Shown here one piece after another: positions 8,174 to 14,807 of a stretch of 19,120 nucleotides of DNA. This stretch comes from an uncultured Blautia sp. (GTDB taxonomy: Bacteria; Bacillota; Clostridia; Lachnospirales; Lachnospiraceae). Each line of letters opens with the position of its first letter. Position 1 is the stretch's first letter. The notes beneath the pieces are model-generated. The model saw only the letters and a program-made list of their open reading frames with translations. It was not told the DNA's origin and searched no databases. Location of the stretch: contig CAKRVX010000031.1 in the NCBI GenBank assembly GCA_934409175.1, positions 1-19,120 of the forward strand, in the 5' to 3' direction. A program made the translations under genes and the position numbers.

Positions 8174-8198
8174 ATGCATAAAATTTCAACCTTTTTTT

Positions 8199-8227
8199 AT
8201 TCTAGCATAATCATTTTGTGAAATCAA
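8199..8227 (-). promoter_or_regulatory. Promoter of the NlpC/P60 gene
   Basis: TTGATT (8222-8227), 17 bases, TGC-TAGAAT (-10 at 8199-8204) with the extended -10 TG on the - strand. The leader would be about 80 bases. Confidence 0.7.
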
Positions 8228-8294
8228 CAATTCTAAATGGATTACTTCCTCATTTAACCATATTTCATTTTTTCTTCACATTTTTAATAGGAAG

Positions 8295-8331
8295 AAAAAG
8301 GCCGCCTGGAAGTATCTTGCTTCCGGCAGCC
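8295..8331. terminator. Rho-independent terminator of the phospholipase-C-like gene
   Basis: GGCTGCC pairs with GGCGGCC (one G-U) and, after a bulged base, GGAAG pairs with CTTCC; the stem spans 8300-8331 with a 7-base loop. Five T and TTCTTCC follow on -. The stem can be extended by gaagaa/ttcttc, so it may work both ways. Confidence 0.85.
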
Positions 8332-8362
8332 TTCTTCTTATTTTATTAGTAATTCTGCTGTC

Positions 8363-8950
8363 TCAGACCAGCTGACCGGTCAATGCAGCTTTTTGTTCCA
8401 TGCATAACTGTACCAGTCCCTGGATTACCTGGAAACACATATTCAGAATATATGCGATATCTTCTTCAACACATCTCAGCTTATTCAGATAATGCTGATG
8501 GCTGGCCTCAATATAGTCAACCAGTGTGGAAAATGTAGTAAACCGGATAGCCGGTTCCAGATATCTGCGTGCTTCTCCTCGCTGTATGCAGGATTTCAGT
8601 TCATTTTTTAATACTTTCTCATAATGATTATGTTGTGTAAGACTGCCTGTATATGTTTTATTGTGAGGAAAGGTAAAATAATCCGCCATATAGTGAATCA
8701 CTTCGCCAAAGCGACGCCAGTACACTCTCTGATTTCTCTCATCAGGTCTGGTGTCTACCAGTTCTTTCATCTGCGCCTTGATATCTTCAAAGGTTCCAAA
8801 GAATTCATGACGTCTGGTGATAAAAGATGGCTTGATATCCGGAAGAATGCTGCCCAGACAAAACGCTTTTCTGTGAGACTGAAGACTCGCAGTGTCCGAC
8901 ATCTGATCTGCAAGATACCTTGCTAATAAAATATGTGATTTTTTACGCAA
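8363..8950 (-). CDS. Zinc-dependent phospholipase C family protein
   Basis: 195 residues. The pattern matches the Zn_dep_PLPC family: KKSHILLARYL at the N-terminus (H6), GSILPDIKPS (D38), H48, and an HYMADYFTFPHN motif (H86, D90, H96), followed by H107, H109 and H151. These His/Asp positions are the expected ligands of a three-zinc cluster. Classical members hydrolyse phosphatidylcholine outside the cell, but this copy has no signal peptide, so it is probably cytosolic and its substrate is unknown. The start is TTG, supported by AGAGGA six bases upstream; no in-frame ATG or GTG lies nearby. It has its own promoter and terminator. Confidence 0.82.
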   Translation of the reverse strand: MRKKSHILLARYLADQMSDTASLQSHRKAFCLGSILPDIKPSFITRRHEFFGTFEDIKAQMKELVDTRPDERNQRVYWRRFGEVIHYMADYFTFPHNKTYTGSLTQHNHYEKVLKNELKSCIQRGEARRYLEPAIRFTTFSTLVDYIEASHQHYLNKLRCVEEDIAYILNMCFQVIQGLVQLCMEQKAALTGQLV

Positions 8951-8956
8951 TTCTTT

Positions 8957-8962
8957 TCCTCT
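8957..8962 (-). promoter_or_regulatory. Shine-Dalgarno supporting a TTG start
   Basis: AGAGGA on -, six bases before the TTG at 8950. Confidence 0.65.
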
Positions 8963-9002
8963 TTCTTTCTGTGAGAATTGTTAACTTCAACCAACAGAAT
9001 AT

Positions 9003-9031
9003 ACTATAGCAGATTTACATAAAATTTTCAA
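9003..9031 (-). promoter_or_regulatory. Promoter of the phospholipase-C-like gene
   Basis: TTGAAA (9026-9031), 17 bases, TGC-TATAGT (-10 at 9003-9008) on -. It lies immediately after the stop of the small gene to its right. Confidence 0.65.
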
Positions 9032-9036
9032 TGGTT

Positions 9037-9273
9037 TTATTTTTTCTGTGACAGATCCATAAACTGACTGAGAAGTTCCAGATCATCCGCCTTCACCTTA
9101 AGATTTGTCTCCAGCTTTTCTCCTTCCGGAGTTATATATGAAATCTCAAAAATGCTTCCTTCTCTTATTCCCCTTTTAGAAACAGCTCTGCAAAAGGCCG
9201 GGAATTTCGGATGATTCCGTTTAAATGCATTCCATGCATTTGTAATTTTCAACATATTGCCCACATTCATCAT
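9037..9273 (-). CDS. Small conserved hypothetical protein
   Basis: 78 residues from the ATG at 9273, which has AAGGA 12 bases upstream. The frame is open to an ATG at 9306 (89 residues), but that has no SD and lies only 6 bases from the upstream gene's end. The protein is soluble and basic in its first half (NAFKRNHPKFPAF), then has a strand-rich part (EGSIFEISYITPEG, then TNLKVKADDLELL). I recognise this pattern as a small protein seen in Firmicutes but know no function. It directly follows the cytidylate-kinase-like gene and is probably co-transcribed with it. Confidence 0.72.
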   Translation of the reverse strand: MMNVGNMLKITNAWNAFKRNHPKFPAFCRAVSKRGIREGSIFEISYITPEGEKLETNLKVKADDLELLSQFMDLSQKK

Positions 9274-9312
9274 AATATCTTTTGTTCCTTCCGGCAGTAT
9301 GTGCATCTGGCT

Positions 9313-9888
9313 TTATTTTTCTCTCTCCTTTGCCCGGATATATGCCTCGATAAGATCTACTGCATCAGAAATACCAATTTTTCCAGTATCAATGGATAAC
9401 TGATACTGTCCCGCATCTTCCCATACCTGACCTGTACAGAATTTATGAAAAGATGCTCTCTTTTCATCTACTTCTTTCACCATTCGCGCCGCTTCTTTTT
9501 CAGATATCTGATCACGTTCCATGATACGTCTGATACGGCAGTCTCTGTCTGCATGAAGAAAGATTGTTGTCGCATCAGGATTATCTTTATATACTGCTCC
9601 GGAACAACGACCGATGATCACTGCCGGTTTCCCCTGAGTAAGTTCATGAATGAGCTCAAACGATTTCTTCATGGGATTGCTCTCTCCATAGCTCACCGCA
9701 ATGCTGTATAACAGACTGTTTACCGCTTTTTCGCGGAAGAAGTCTTTGTTTTCCTCATATTTTCCAATCTTTTTTGCTTCTTTTTCCAGTTTTTTTCTGT
9801 CAAAAAGTTCCAGACCTAGTCTAGAAGCCAGCTCTTTTCCTATCTCATGTCCGCCGCTTCCACATTGTCTCGCAATTGTGATAATCAT
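9313..9888 (-). CDS. Cytidylate kinase-like family protein
   Basis: 191 residues. It begins with a strand and P-loop, MIITIARQCGSGGHEIGKELA (Gly/Ser at 10-13), followed by LFDRKKLEKEA. Central VIIGRCSGAVY and TIFLHADRDCRIRRIMERD match the Cytidylate_kin2 family, including the arginine-rich lid segment at about 115-150. The family is a P-loop kinase distinct from the main cytidylate kinase Cmk; its substrate is unproven, so this is not called cmk. The start has AGGAGG at a spacing of six. It heads a short transcript with the small gene at 9037. Confidence 0.88.
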   Translation of the reverse strand: MIITIARQCGSGGHEIGKELASRLGLELFDRKKLEKEAKKIGKYEENKDFFREKAVNSLLYSIAVSYGESNPMKKSFELIHELTQGKPAVIIGRCSGAVYKDNPDATTIFLHADRDCRIRRIMERDQISEKEAARMVKEVDEKRASFHKFCTGQVWEDAGQYQLSIDTGKIGISDAVDLIEAYIRAKEREK

Positions 9889-9983
9889 ATTATGCCTCCT
9901 GTCTCACACTGCCATGATGTCTTTGATCACCGAACAAACTGTTCAGCTTTTCTTTAATACCTCCTTTTTATCTTGTCGCCTTG

Positions 9984-9989
9984 ATTATA
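9984..9989 (-). promoter_or_regulatory. -10 element upstream of the cytidylate-kinase-like gene
   Basis: A consensus TATAAT on - followed by a leader of about 90 bases. No good -35 is visible. The leader carries an unused strong SD (9960-9966). Confidence 0.45.
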
Positions 9990-10030
9990 CATAAAAAAAG
10001 ATCAGTTGTATATGCCTAATATTTATTTTT

Positions 10031-10309
10031 TTACTGACAGTTCTGCATCCTGGAATACATTGTTTTTGCACCGGACAGGTAGCACAGCTGTGCATATCTT
10101 TCATCTCTTGTGCAAAGGCACGCTATGTAATCATCGATCACTCTGCGTACTGCATACGGCAGATCCAGTTTCTCATATCTGCGTTCCAGTTCTTCCAGAT
10201 CTCTGTTATCCTGCAGGATATATTCATCCCCTGCCTCAATATTCTGTTTTGTGTCCATCTGTTCTTCCACCATTACAATGTCCATGGTTTTTCCTAAAAT
10301 TTCATCCAT
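10031..10309 (-). CDS. Small hypothetical protein
   Basis: 92 residues, soluble, not recognised with certainty. The N-terminal 30 residues are acidic with several Met. The middle has a charged helix (DLEELERRYEKLDLP, about 37-51), then VIDDYIAC and RDERYA, which look conserved and resemble small uncharacterised Lachnospiraceae proteins. The start has AAGGAG at a spacing of seven, and a well-formed promoter lies upstream, so the gene is very likely real. No terminator was seen before the next gene's promoter region. Confidence 0.75.
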   Translation of the reverse strand: MDEILGKTMDIVMVEEQMDTKQNIEAGDEYILQDNRDLEELERRYEKLDLPYAVRRVIDDYIACLCTRDERYAQLCYLSGAKTMYSRMQNCQ

Positions 10310-10335
10310 TAATTTTCTCCTTTTCGTTTTATGAA

Positions 10336-10368
10336 CGGGCAGATATTCGCAGTCCGCTCTGCTGCCCG
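10336..10368 (-). other. Hairpin in the 5' UTR of the 92-residue gene
   Basis: cgggcag (10336-10342) pairs with ctgcccg (10362-10368), with a gcag/ctgc pairing inside. It lies between the promoter and the SD and has no T-run. Confidence 0.5.
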
Positions 10369-10402
10369 CCTGATTTCGTCAAACAAGACATGGTTCGTTA
10401 TT

Positions 10403-10431
10403 ATTCTATGAATTTACGCTTTTTATGTCAA
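10403..10431 (-). promoter_or_regulatory. Strong promoter of the 92-residue gene
   Basis: Consensus TTGACA (10426-10431), 17 bases, TAGAAT (10403-10408) on -. The leader would be about 87 bases. Confidence 0.8.
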
Positions 10432-10486
10432 TGAAATTCGTCCGACAACTTATGATGTTATTCGCCAGAAATATATTTTTTCTGAC

Positions 10487-10520
10487 AAAAAAACTCCCGG
10501 ATTCAATAATACTCCAGGAG
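10487..10520 (-). terminator. Rho-independent terminator of the rluF-ligA-metA-ybjN run
   Basis: CTCCTGGA pairs with TCCGGGAG (10513-10520 with 10494-10501, one G-U) with an 11-base loop, then seven T (10487-10493) on -. It is 20 bases after the stop of the YbjN-like gene. A weaker cagaaa/tttctg hairpin follows at 10466-10484. Confidence 0.88.
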
Positions 10521-10539
10521 GTTCTTTATTTGTTTCACA

Positions 10540-10950
10540 TTATGTCCATATTGTTTTCATAAATTCCGGATAAGCAAAATCTCCAATTCTTACTATTTTT
10601 GCCAGAATCGTATATACGTCATCTGCACAGCTGTCCGGGTTAATCAGTAAATCAGTTGCTATTGTAATCGTGTTGTCACTCTCGTCAACGAAAAATCGCA
10701 GCCATCGAAATTTTTTGTTCATTTTTGAACACAATTCATACATTTTTTCTCTTTTTTCTTCCGGAAACTTACAGTAGTTGTATACAAAAAACTCACAATC
10801 CTCTTCTTCCTGGCAGTTCATAAGTACGGGAATAACATCCGCATTCTTTGCCGAGAACCTTAATTCCAGCCTTTTGTCATCATCGCTCAGAATGTAACGA
10901 ATATCCTTTGATTCCAGATATTCTGTTATCTTTTTCATTACTAAATTCAT
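10540..10950 (-). CDS. YbjN domain-containing protein
   Basis: 136 residues from the ATG at 10950, which has AAGGAG at a spacing of seven. The ATG two codons earlier (10956) is only one base from the SD. The chain resembles YbjN-type proteins, a fold related to type III secretion chaperones: strand-rich N-terminal part (RYILSDDDKRLELRF), then FFVYNYCKFP, a helix with LCSKMNKKFRW, a strand FFVDESDNTITIATDLL, and a closing helix ending DFAYPEFMKTIW. Function is unknown; YbjN homologues are often soluble regulators or chaperones. It follows metA by 60 bases with no clear terminator, and an AT-only perfect inverted repeat (10966-10984) lies in the gap. Confidence 0.8.
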   Translation of the reverse strand: MNLVMKKITEYLESKDIRYILSDDDKRLELRFSAKNADVIPVLMNCQEEEDCEFFVYNYCKFPEEKREKMYELCSKMNKKFRWLRFFVDESDNTITIATDLLINPDSCADDVYTILAKIVRIGDFAYPEFMKTIWT

Positions 10951-11011
10951 ATTCATTCTCCTTCTTTTTATAAAATTTATAAAACAATTGTCTTACATCA
11001 TTTTCAGACAT

Positions 11012-11965
11012 TCAGACTTCCTTCATATCAGCCGCAATCTCGCTGAAATCCGGTGTTCCATACAGGTCGAACGGAGTTGACTGGTAAACGTAATAATTTA
11101 ACCAGTTTGTATACAGATTATTTGCATGGGCTCGCCACATCAGAAGCGGTCCATTGGCAGGGTTGTCATCTCTGTAATAATTCTCAGGAATTTCGATAGG
11201 CAGATTCTTGCTCACATCACGTTTATATTCTCCATCCAGAGTTACACGGTCGTATTCCGGATGTCCCATTACAAAAATTCTTCGACCGCCGTCTGCCATA
11301 GCCAGGAAAAGGCCAGCTTCTTCAGATTCTGCCAGCACTGTCAATTCCTTACAGTTATGGATATCTTCGATAGGAACCTCCGTATGTCTGGAGTGCGGTG
11401 CCAGGAACATATCATCAAAACCTCTTACCAGCGGAATTTTCCGATTCAGGACTTTATGCCAGAAAAGGCCAAACATTTTTTTATCTAGTTTTCTCTTTTT
11501 CAGGCCATAGAAATGATAGAGACTTGCCTGAGCCGCCCAGCACAGAAAAATCGTAGAAGTGACATGAGCAGTAGTCCAGTCCATGATTTCTTTAAGTTCA
11601 TCCCAGTAATCCACTTCTTCAAATTCCATCTGTTCCACAGGCGCTCCTGTAATGATCATTCCATCATATTTATTATCTTTCAGTTCAGGAAAGGTCTGAT
11701 AAAATTTATTCAGATGACTCATGGAAGTATTTTTTGATTCGTGGCTCTGTACTGCCATAAACGTCACATCCACCTGCAGAGGTGTATTAGAAAGGGATCG
11801 CAGAAGCTGCAGCTCGGTCTCTTCCTTCAAAGGCATCAGATTCAGTATCAGAATCTGAATGGGACGGATATCCTGATGGGATGCACGTGATTCATCCATC
11901 ACAAATATATTTTCTTTTTCAAGAATTTCTTTTACGGGCAGATCACCCTGTATTTTAATCGGCAT
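11012..11965 (-). CDS. metA: Homoserine O-acyltransferase MetA, predicted acetyl-CoA specific
   Basis: 317 residues, full length for MetA, which acylates the hydroxyl of homoserine as the first step of methionine synthesis in the cytosol. The catalytic set is present: C142 in LCWAAQA, H235 and E237 in GHPEYD. The position that separates succinyl from acetyl specificity in this family is residue 111: Gly in E. coli (succinyl-CoA), Glu in Bacillus cereus (acetyl-CoA). Here it is E111 in APVEQMEF, predicting O-acetylhomoserine. The start has AAGGAG at a spacing of eight. It lies 32 bases after the ligase-like gene; no SAM riboswitch or T-box is visible in that gap, so it probably depends on the upstream promoter. 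Confidence 0.96.
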   Translation of the reverse strand: MPIKIQGDLPVKEILEKENIFVMDESRASHQDIRPIQILILNLMPLKEETELQLLRSLSNTPLQVDVTFMAVQSHESKNTSMSHLNKFYQTFPELKDNKYDGMIITGAPVEQMEFEEVDYWDELKEIMDWTTAHVTSTIFLCWAAQASLYHFYGLKKRKLDKKMFGLFWHKVLNRKIPLVRGFDDMFLAPHSRHTEVPIEDIHNCKELTVLAESEEAGLFLAMADGGRRIFVMGHPEYDRVTLDGEYKRDVSKNLPIEIPENYYRDDNPANGPLLMWRAHANNLYTNWLNYYVYQSTPFDLYGTPDFSEIAADMKEV

Positions 11966-11997
11966 TTTATTCTCTCCTTTATATTTATATGTGTATA

Positions 11998-13956
11998 CTA
12001 TTTTCCTGCAAGTTTCAGGAAATCTTCTTCAGAAAGGATGGGAATTCCCAATTCCTTGGCTTTTTTATTTTTGGAAGAATTGGAAGCAGTATCATTGTTG
12101 ATCAGATAACTGGTCTTTCCGGTTACAGATCCCGTCACCTTTCCTCCTAGAGATTCTATGAACTCCTTTGCCTGGGCACGGTTTGCAAAATGTTCCACGC
12201 TTCCGGTGATAACGAAATTCATCCCCTGAAAAATCTGTTCTTCCTTTTTCTCTTCTTTCTTAATATTCAGATAACTCATAAGATGATTCAGCCTGCGGTT
12301 ATTCTCCTCACTGGCAAAATACTCTGTCAGACTTCTGGCAATCACCGGACCAATGGTGTCAATAGCACTGATCTCCTCTTCATCAGCATGCCGTATCTTT
12401 TCCAGATCATCGTCGAAATGCCTGCAGATCACTTTCGCATTTGCAAGTCCGATATTGGGTATTCCCAGGCTGTATATTACTTTCGCCAGCGTAGTCTCCT
12501 TCGCTTTCTCCAGACTTGTCATAAGATTTTCAAAAGATTTCTCTCCGAAGCCATCCATGGACACGATTTCATCTCTGTGCTTTCCGATCTCGAAAATATC
12601 TCCGAAATCATGAATAAAACCTCTTGCAATAAATTTCTCCAGTGTTGCTTCGGACAATCCGTCAATATTCATGGCATCCCTGCTGGCAAAAAGAGCAAAG
12701 GATTTAATTTTCTTTGCTGCACAATCCGGATTTGTACAGTAAAGTGCTTCTACCTCGTTTATTTTCCGAATCTCTGTCTTATGTCCGCAGGCAGGACAGA
12801 TATCCGGGAATTTCAGCGCACTGCTTCTGGTAAGATTTTCCGCAATCTGCGGAATGATCATATTTGCCTTATATACAGTGATAGTATCCCCGATTCCCAG
12901 TTCCAGTTCCTTCATAATACTGATATTATGCACGCTGGCACGACTGACTGTAGTCCCCTCCAGTTCTACAGGATCAAAAACTGCCACCGGGTTGATCAGC
13001 CCTGTTCTGGAAGGGCTCCATTCAATTTTCTGTAAATGAGTTTCTCTGATCTCATCCGCCCATTTAAAAGCAAATGCATTTCTTGGAAATTTTGCTGTCC
13101 GTCCTAACGAATCTCCATATGCAATATCATCATAAAGTGCCACCAGACCATCAGAAGGAAAATCATTCTGACTGACAGCAGTGGAAAAATAATCCATAGC
13201 CTCATCCAGTGTTCCGGCAGTTACCATACGATATTCCACCACATCAAATCCCTGTTCTTTCAGCCATTGAAACTGTACGGCGCGGGAATTACGAAAATCT
13301 ACATTCTCCGCACTTACCAGAGCAAATGCATAAAATCGCACGTTTCTTCTGGCTGTGATCTCATTATTAAGCTGACGCACAGAACCGCTGCATAGATTTC
13401 TGGGATTTTTGTACTTCGCGTCCACATCCTCTATAGATTCATTGATCCTCTGAAAATCAGAATAAGTTATGATAGCCTCACCTCTGAGAACCAGTCTTCC
13501 CTGATACGGGATTTTCAGCGGAATATTTTTAAACACTCTGGCATTATTTGTCACAACTTCTCCCACTATACCATTTCCTCTGGTGACTGCTTTCGCAAGT
13601 TTTCCATTTTCATAAGTAAGAACTATTGTAAGTCCATCCAGTTTCCAGGATAAAAGTGTCTGATGCTCCCCGATAAATTCCCGAAGCACTTCTCTGTCTT
13701 TCGTTTTATCCAGTGATAACATAGGAGTTTCATGTTCTTCCTTCGGTAACTGATCTACAGCCTCATACCCTACGCTGACGGTGGGACTGTTTGCCAGAAC
13801 GGTTCCTGTCTCCTTTTCCAGAGCCTGAAGCTCGTCGTACATCTGATCGTATTCCCTGTTGCTTATGATCTCTTTGTCTTCCTGATAATAAGCCTTTGCT
13901 GCTTCGTCCAGCTTCTGCGCCAGCTCTTTCATTCGCCTGATTGCCGCTGTTTCCAT
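11998..13956 (-). CDS. ligA: Divergent NAD-dependent DNA ligase (LigA-like)
   Basis: 652 residues with the complete LigA layout: Ia domain (1-65), adenylation domain (66-300), OB fold (about 301-375), four-Cys zinc finger (C387, C390, C407, C412), HhH region (about 425-560) and BRCT (about 575-652). The nucleotidyl lysine is present (K105 in KLDG), as are E160 (RGE) and K298 (motif V). Several family residues are changed against E. coli LigA: H23 to Tyr24, D32 to Asn33, E113 to Ser103, D138 to Asn128 (TRGNG) and K290 to Leu274 (DGLVAL). VGRTG is PSRTG, and RAGDVIP is KANMIIP. It may be a second, specialised ligase. The ATG has AGGAGG at a spacing of five. Its first 194 bases overlap the rluF frame. 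Confidence 0.85.
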   Translation of the reverse strand: METAAIRRMKELAQKLDEAAKAYYQEDKEIISNREYDQMYDELQALEKETGTVLANSPTVSVGYEAVDQLPKEEHETPMLSLDKTKDREVLREFIGEHQTLLSWKLDGLTIVLTYENGKLAKAVTRGNGIVGEVVTNNARVFKNIPLKIPYQGRLVLRGEAIITYSDFQRINESIEDVDAKYKNPRNLCSGSVRQLNNEITARRNVRFYAFALVSAENVDFRNSRAVQFQWLKEQGFDVVEYRMVTAGTLDEAMDYFSTAVSQNDFPSDGLVALYDDIAYGDSLGRTAKFPRNAFAFKWADEIRETHLQKIEWSPSRTGLINPVAVFDPVELEGTTVSRASVHNISIMKELELGIGDTITVYKANMIIPQIAENLTRSSALKFPDICPACGHKTEIRKINEVEALYCTNPDCAAKKIKSFALFASRDAMNIDGLSEATLEKFIARGFIHDFGDIFEIGKHRDEIVSMDGFGEKSFENLMTSLEKAKETTLAKVIYSLGIPNIGLANAKVICRHFDDDLEKIRHADEEEISAIDTIGPVIARSLTEYFASEENNRRLNHLMSYLNIKKEEKKEEQIFQGMNFVITGSVEHFANRAQAKEFIESLGGKVTGSVTGKTSYLINNDTASNSSKNKKAKELGIPILSEEDFLKLAGK

Positions 13957-14698
13957 GACGTCCTCCTGTTTTTATTACTGTCTCACTTGTAGAAAAGGCA
14001 AGCATAGCCTGCAGTTTCTCCCATTCTTCCGGTGTGACCTCCCGGTATTCTCCTTCTTTTATCCCATCCAGGGTCAGATTCATGATCCGGATTCTTTTTA
14101 GTTTAACAACCTCATATCCCAGATACTGGCACATACGTCTGATCTGACGGTTTAATCCCTGTGTCAGTATGATCCGGAACGTATTATTTCCAGTCCGTAT
14201 TACGGTGCATGGTCTGGTCACCGTCCCCAGTATGGGGATGCCTTTGCTCATCTGTCGGACAAATCTCTCATCTACAGGTTTATTCACTGTCACAAAATAC
14301 TCTTTCTCATGTCGGTTTCCTGCACGCATGATCTTATTTACCAGGTCTCCCTCATTCGTCATCAGAAGAAGTCCCTGGGACTCTTTATCCAGCCTTCCTA
14401 CCGGATAAACACGCAGAGGATAATCCAGGAAATCAGTCACGGTTATTTCCTCTCTCTGCTGCTTTGTACTGCAGACAATTCCCCGTGGTTTATTAAAAAG
14501 AAGCAGTACTTTTCTCTCATTTTTTCTTACAGGTACATGATCCAGACAGACCTCTGCATCAGGGGATATTTTCTGACCGCTTACCGCATTCTCTCCATTC
14601 ACGGTAATTCTTCCCTCATCGATCAGCCTGTCTGCCTCCCGACGGGAGCATACGCCTGCATCACTTAAGTATTTATTAATTCTGATTTTTTCGTTCAT
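13763..14698 (-). CDS. rluF: 23S rRNA pseudouridine synthase, RluF family
   Basis: 311 residues from the second ATG. An S4 RNA-binding domain (about 4-50) precedes the RsuA/RluB/E/F-type catalytic domain, with the catalytic Asp104 in GRLDKESQGL. GLNRQIRRMCQYLGYEV and RIMNLTLDGI follow. RAGNRHEKEY and MSKGIPILGTVT closely follow E. coli RluF, which modifies U2604 of 23S rRNA. After about residue 246 comes a basic Gly/Arg/Ser/Gln tail that is read from the same bases as the start of the ligase gene. E. coli RluF also has a basic tail, so a tail is not in itself odd, but this one is wholly inside the overlap. There is no SD before the ATGs; the promoter sits so close that the mRNA is probably leaderless. 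Confidence 0.92.
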   Translation of the reverse strand: MNEKIRINKYLSDAGVCSRREADRLIDEGRITVNGENAVSGQKISPDAEVCLDHVPVRKNERKVLLLFNKPRGIVCSTKQQREEITVTDFLDYPLRVYPVGRLDKESQGLLLMTNEGDLVNKIMRAGNRHEKEYFVTVNKPVDERFVRQMSKGIPILGTVTRPCTVIRTGNNTFRIILTQGLNRQIRRMCQYLGYEVVKLKRIRIMNLTLDGIKEGEYREVTPEEWEKLQAMLAFSTSETVIKTGGRHGNSGNQANERAGAEAGRSSKGLLSGRQRDHKQQGIRSDVRRASGSGKGDRNRSGKQSHRQRRV

Positions 14699-14704
14699 CA
14701 TTAT

Positions 14705-14733
14705 ATTATATAATTTTTTCCAGTTCTTATCAA
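14705..14733 (-). promoter_or_regulatory. Promoter giving a leaderless rluF mRNA
   Basis: TTGATA (14728-14733), 17 bases, consensus TATAAT (14705-14710) on -. The -10 is followed by ATA then ATGATG. At the usual distance, transcription starts at the A of the second ATG (14698). Confidence 0.75.
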
Positions 14734-14745
14734 CTGTGAATCTCC

Positions 14746-14774
14746 TTGTATTTTTTTTTCATTTATTGTATCAT
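14746..14774 (+). promoter_or_regulatory. Promoter of the polysaccharide deacetylase gene
   Basis: TTGTAT (14746-14751), 17 bases, TATCAT (14769-14774) on +. Its -35 is 12 bases from the -35 of the divergent rluF promoter. Confidence 0.6.
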
Positions 14775-14807
14775 GTTGTAGAAAAACGAAATCAAAGGAG
14801 GCATTTT

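Noticed and set aside
8115..8189. 25-codon N-terminal extension of the NlpC/P60 protein
   Set aside because: It starts with TTG close to the predicted transcription start and would put charged residues ahead of a clear signal peptide.
11966..11997. SAM riboswitch or T-box before metA
   Set aside because: Only 32 bases separate metA from the ligase gene and they contain just the SD; no aptamer fits.
12190..13035. 281-codon + strand frame opposite the ligase gene
   Set aside because: The - strand encodes the well-conserved OB, zinc-finger and HhH parts of the ligase; the + frame has no SD or recognisable domain.
14736..14807. 24-codon N-terminal extension of the deacetylase
   Set aside because: It overlaps the promoter and has no SD, while ATG 14808 follows AAAGGAGG.
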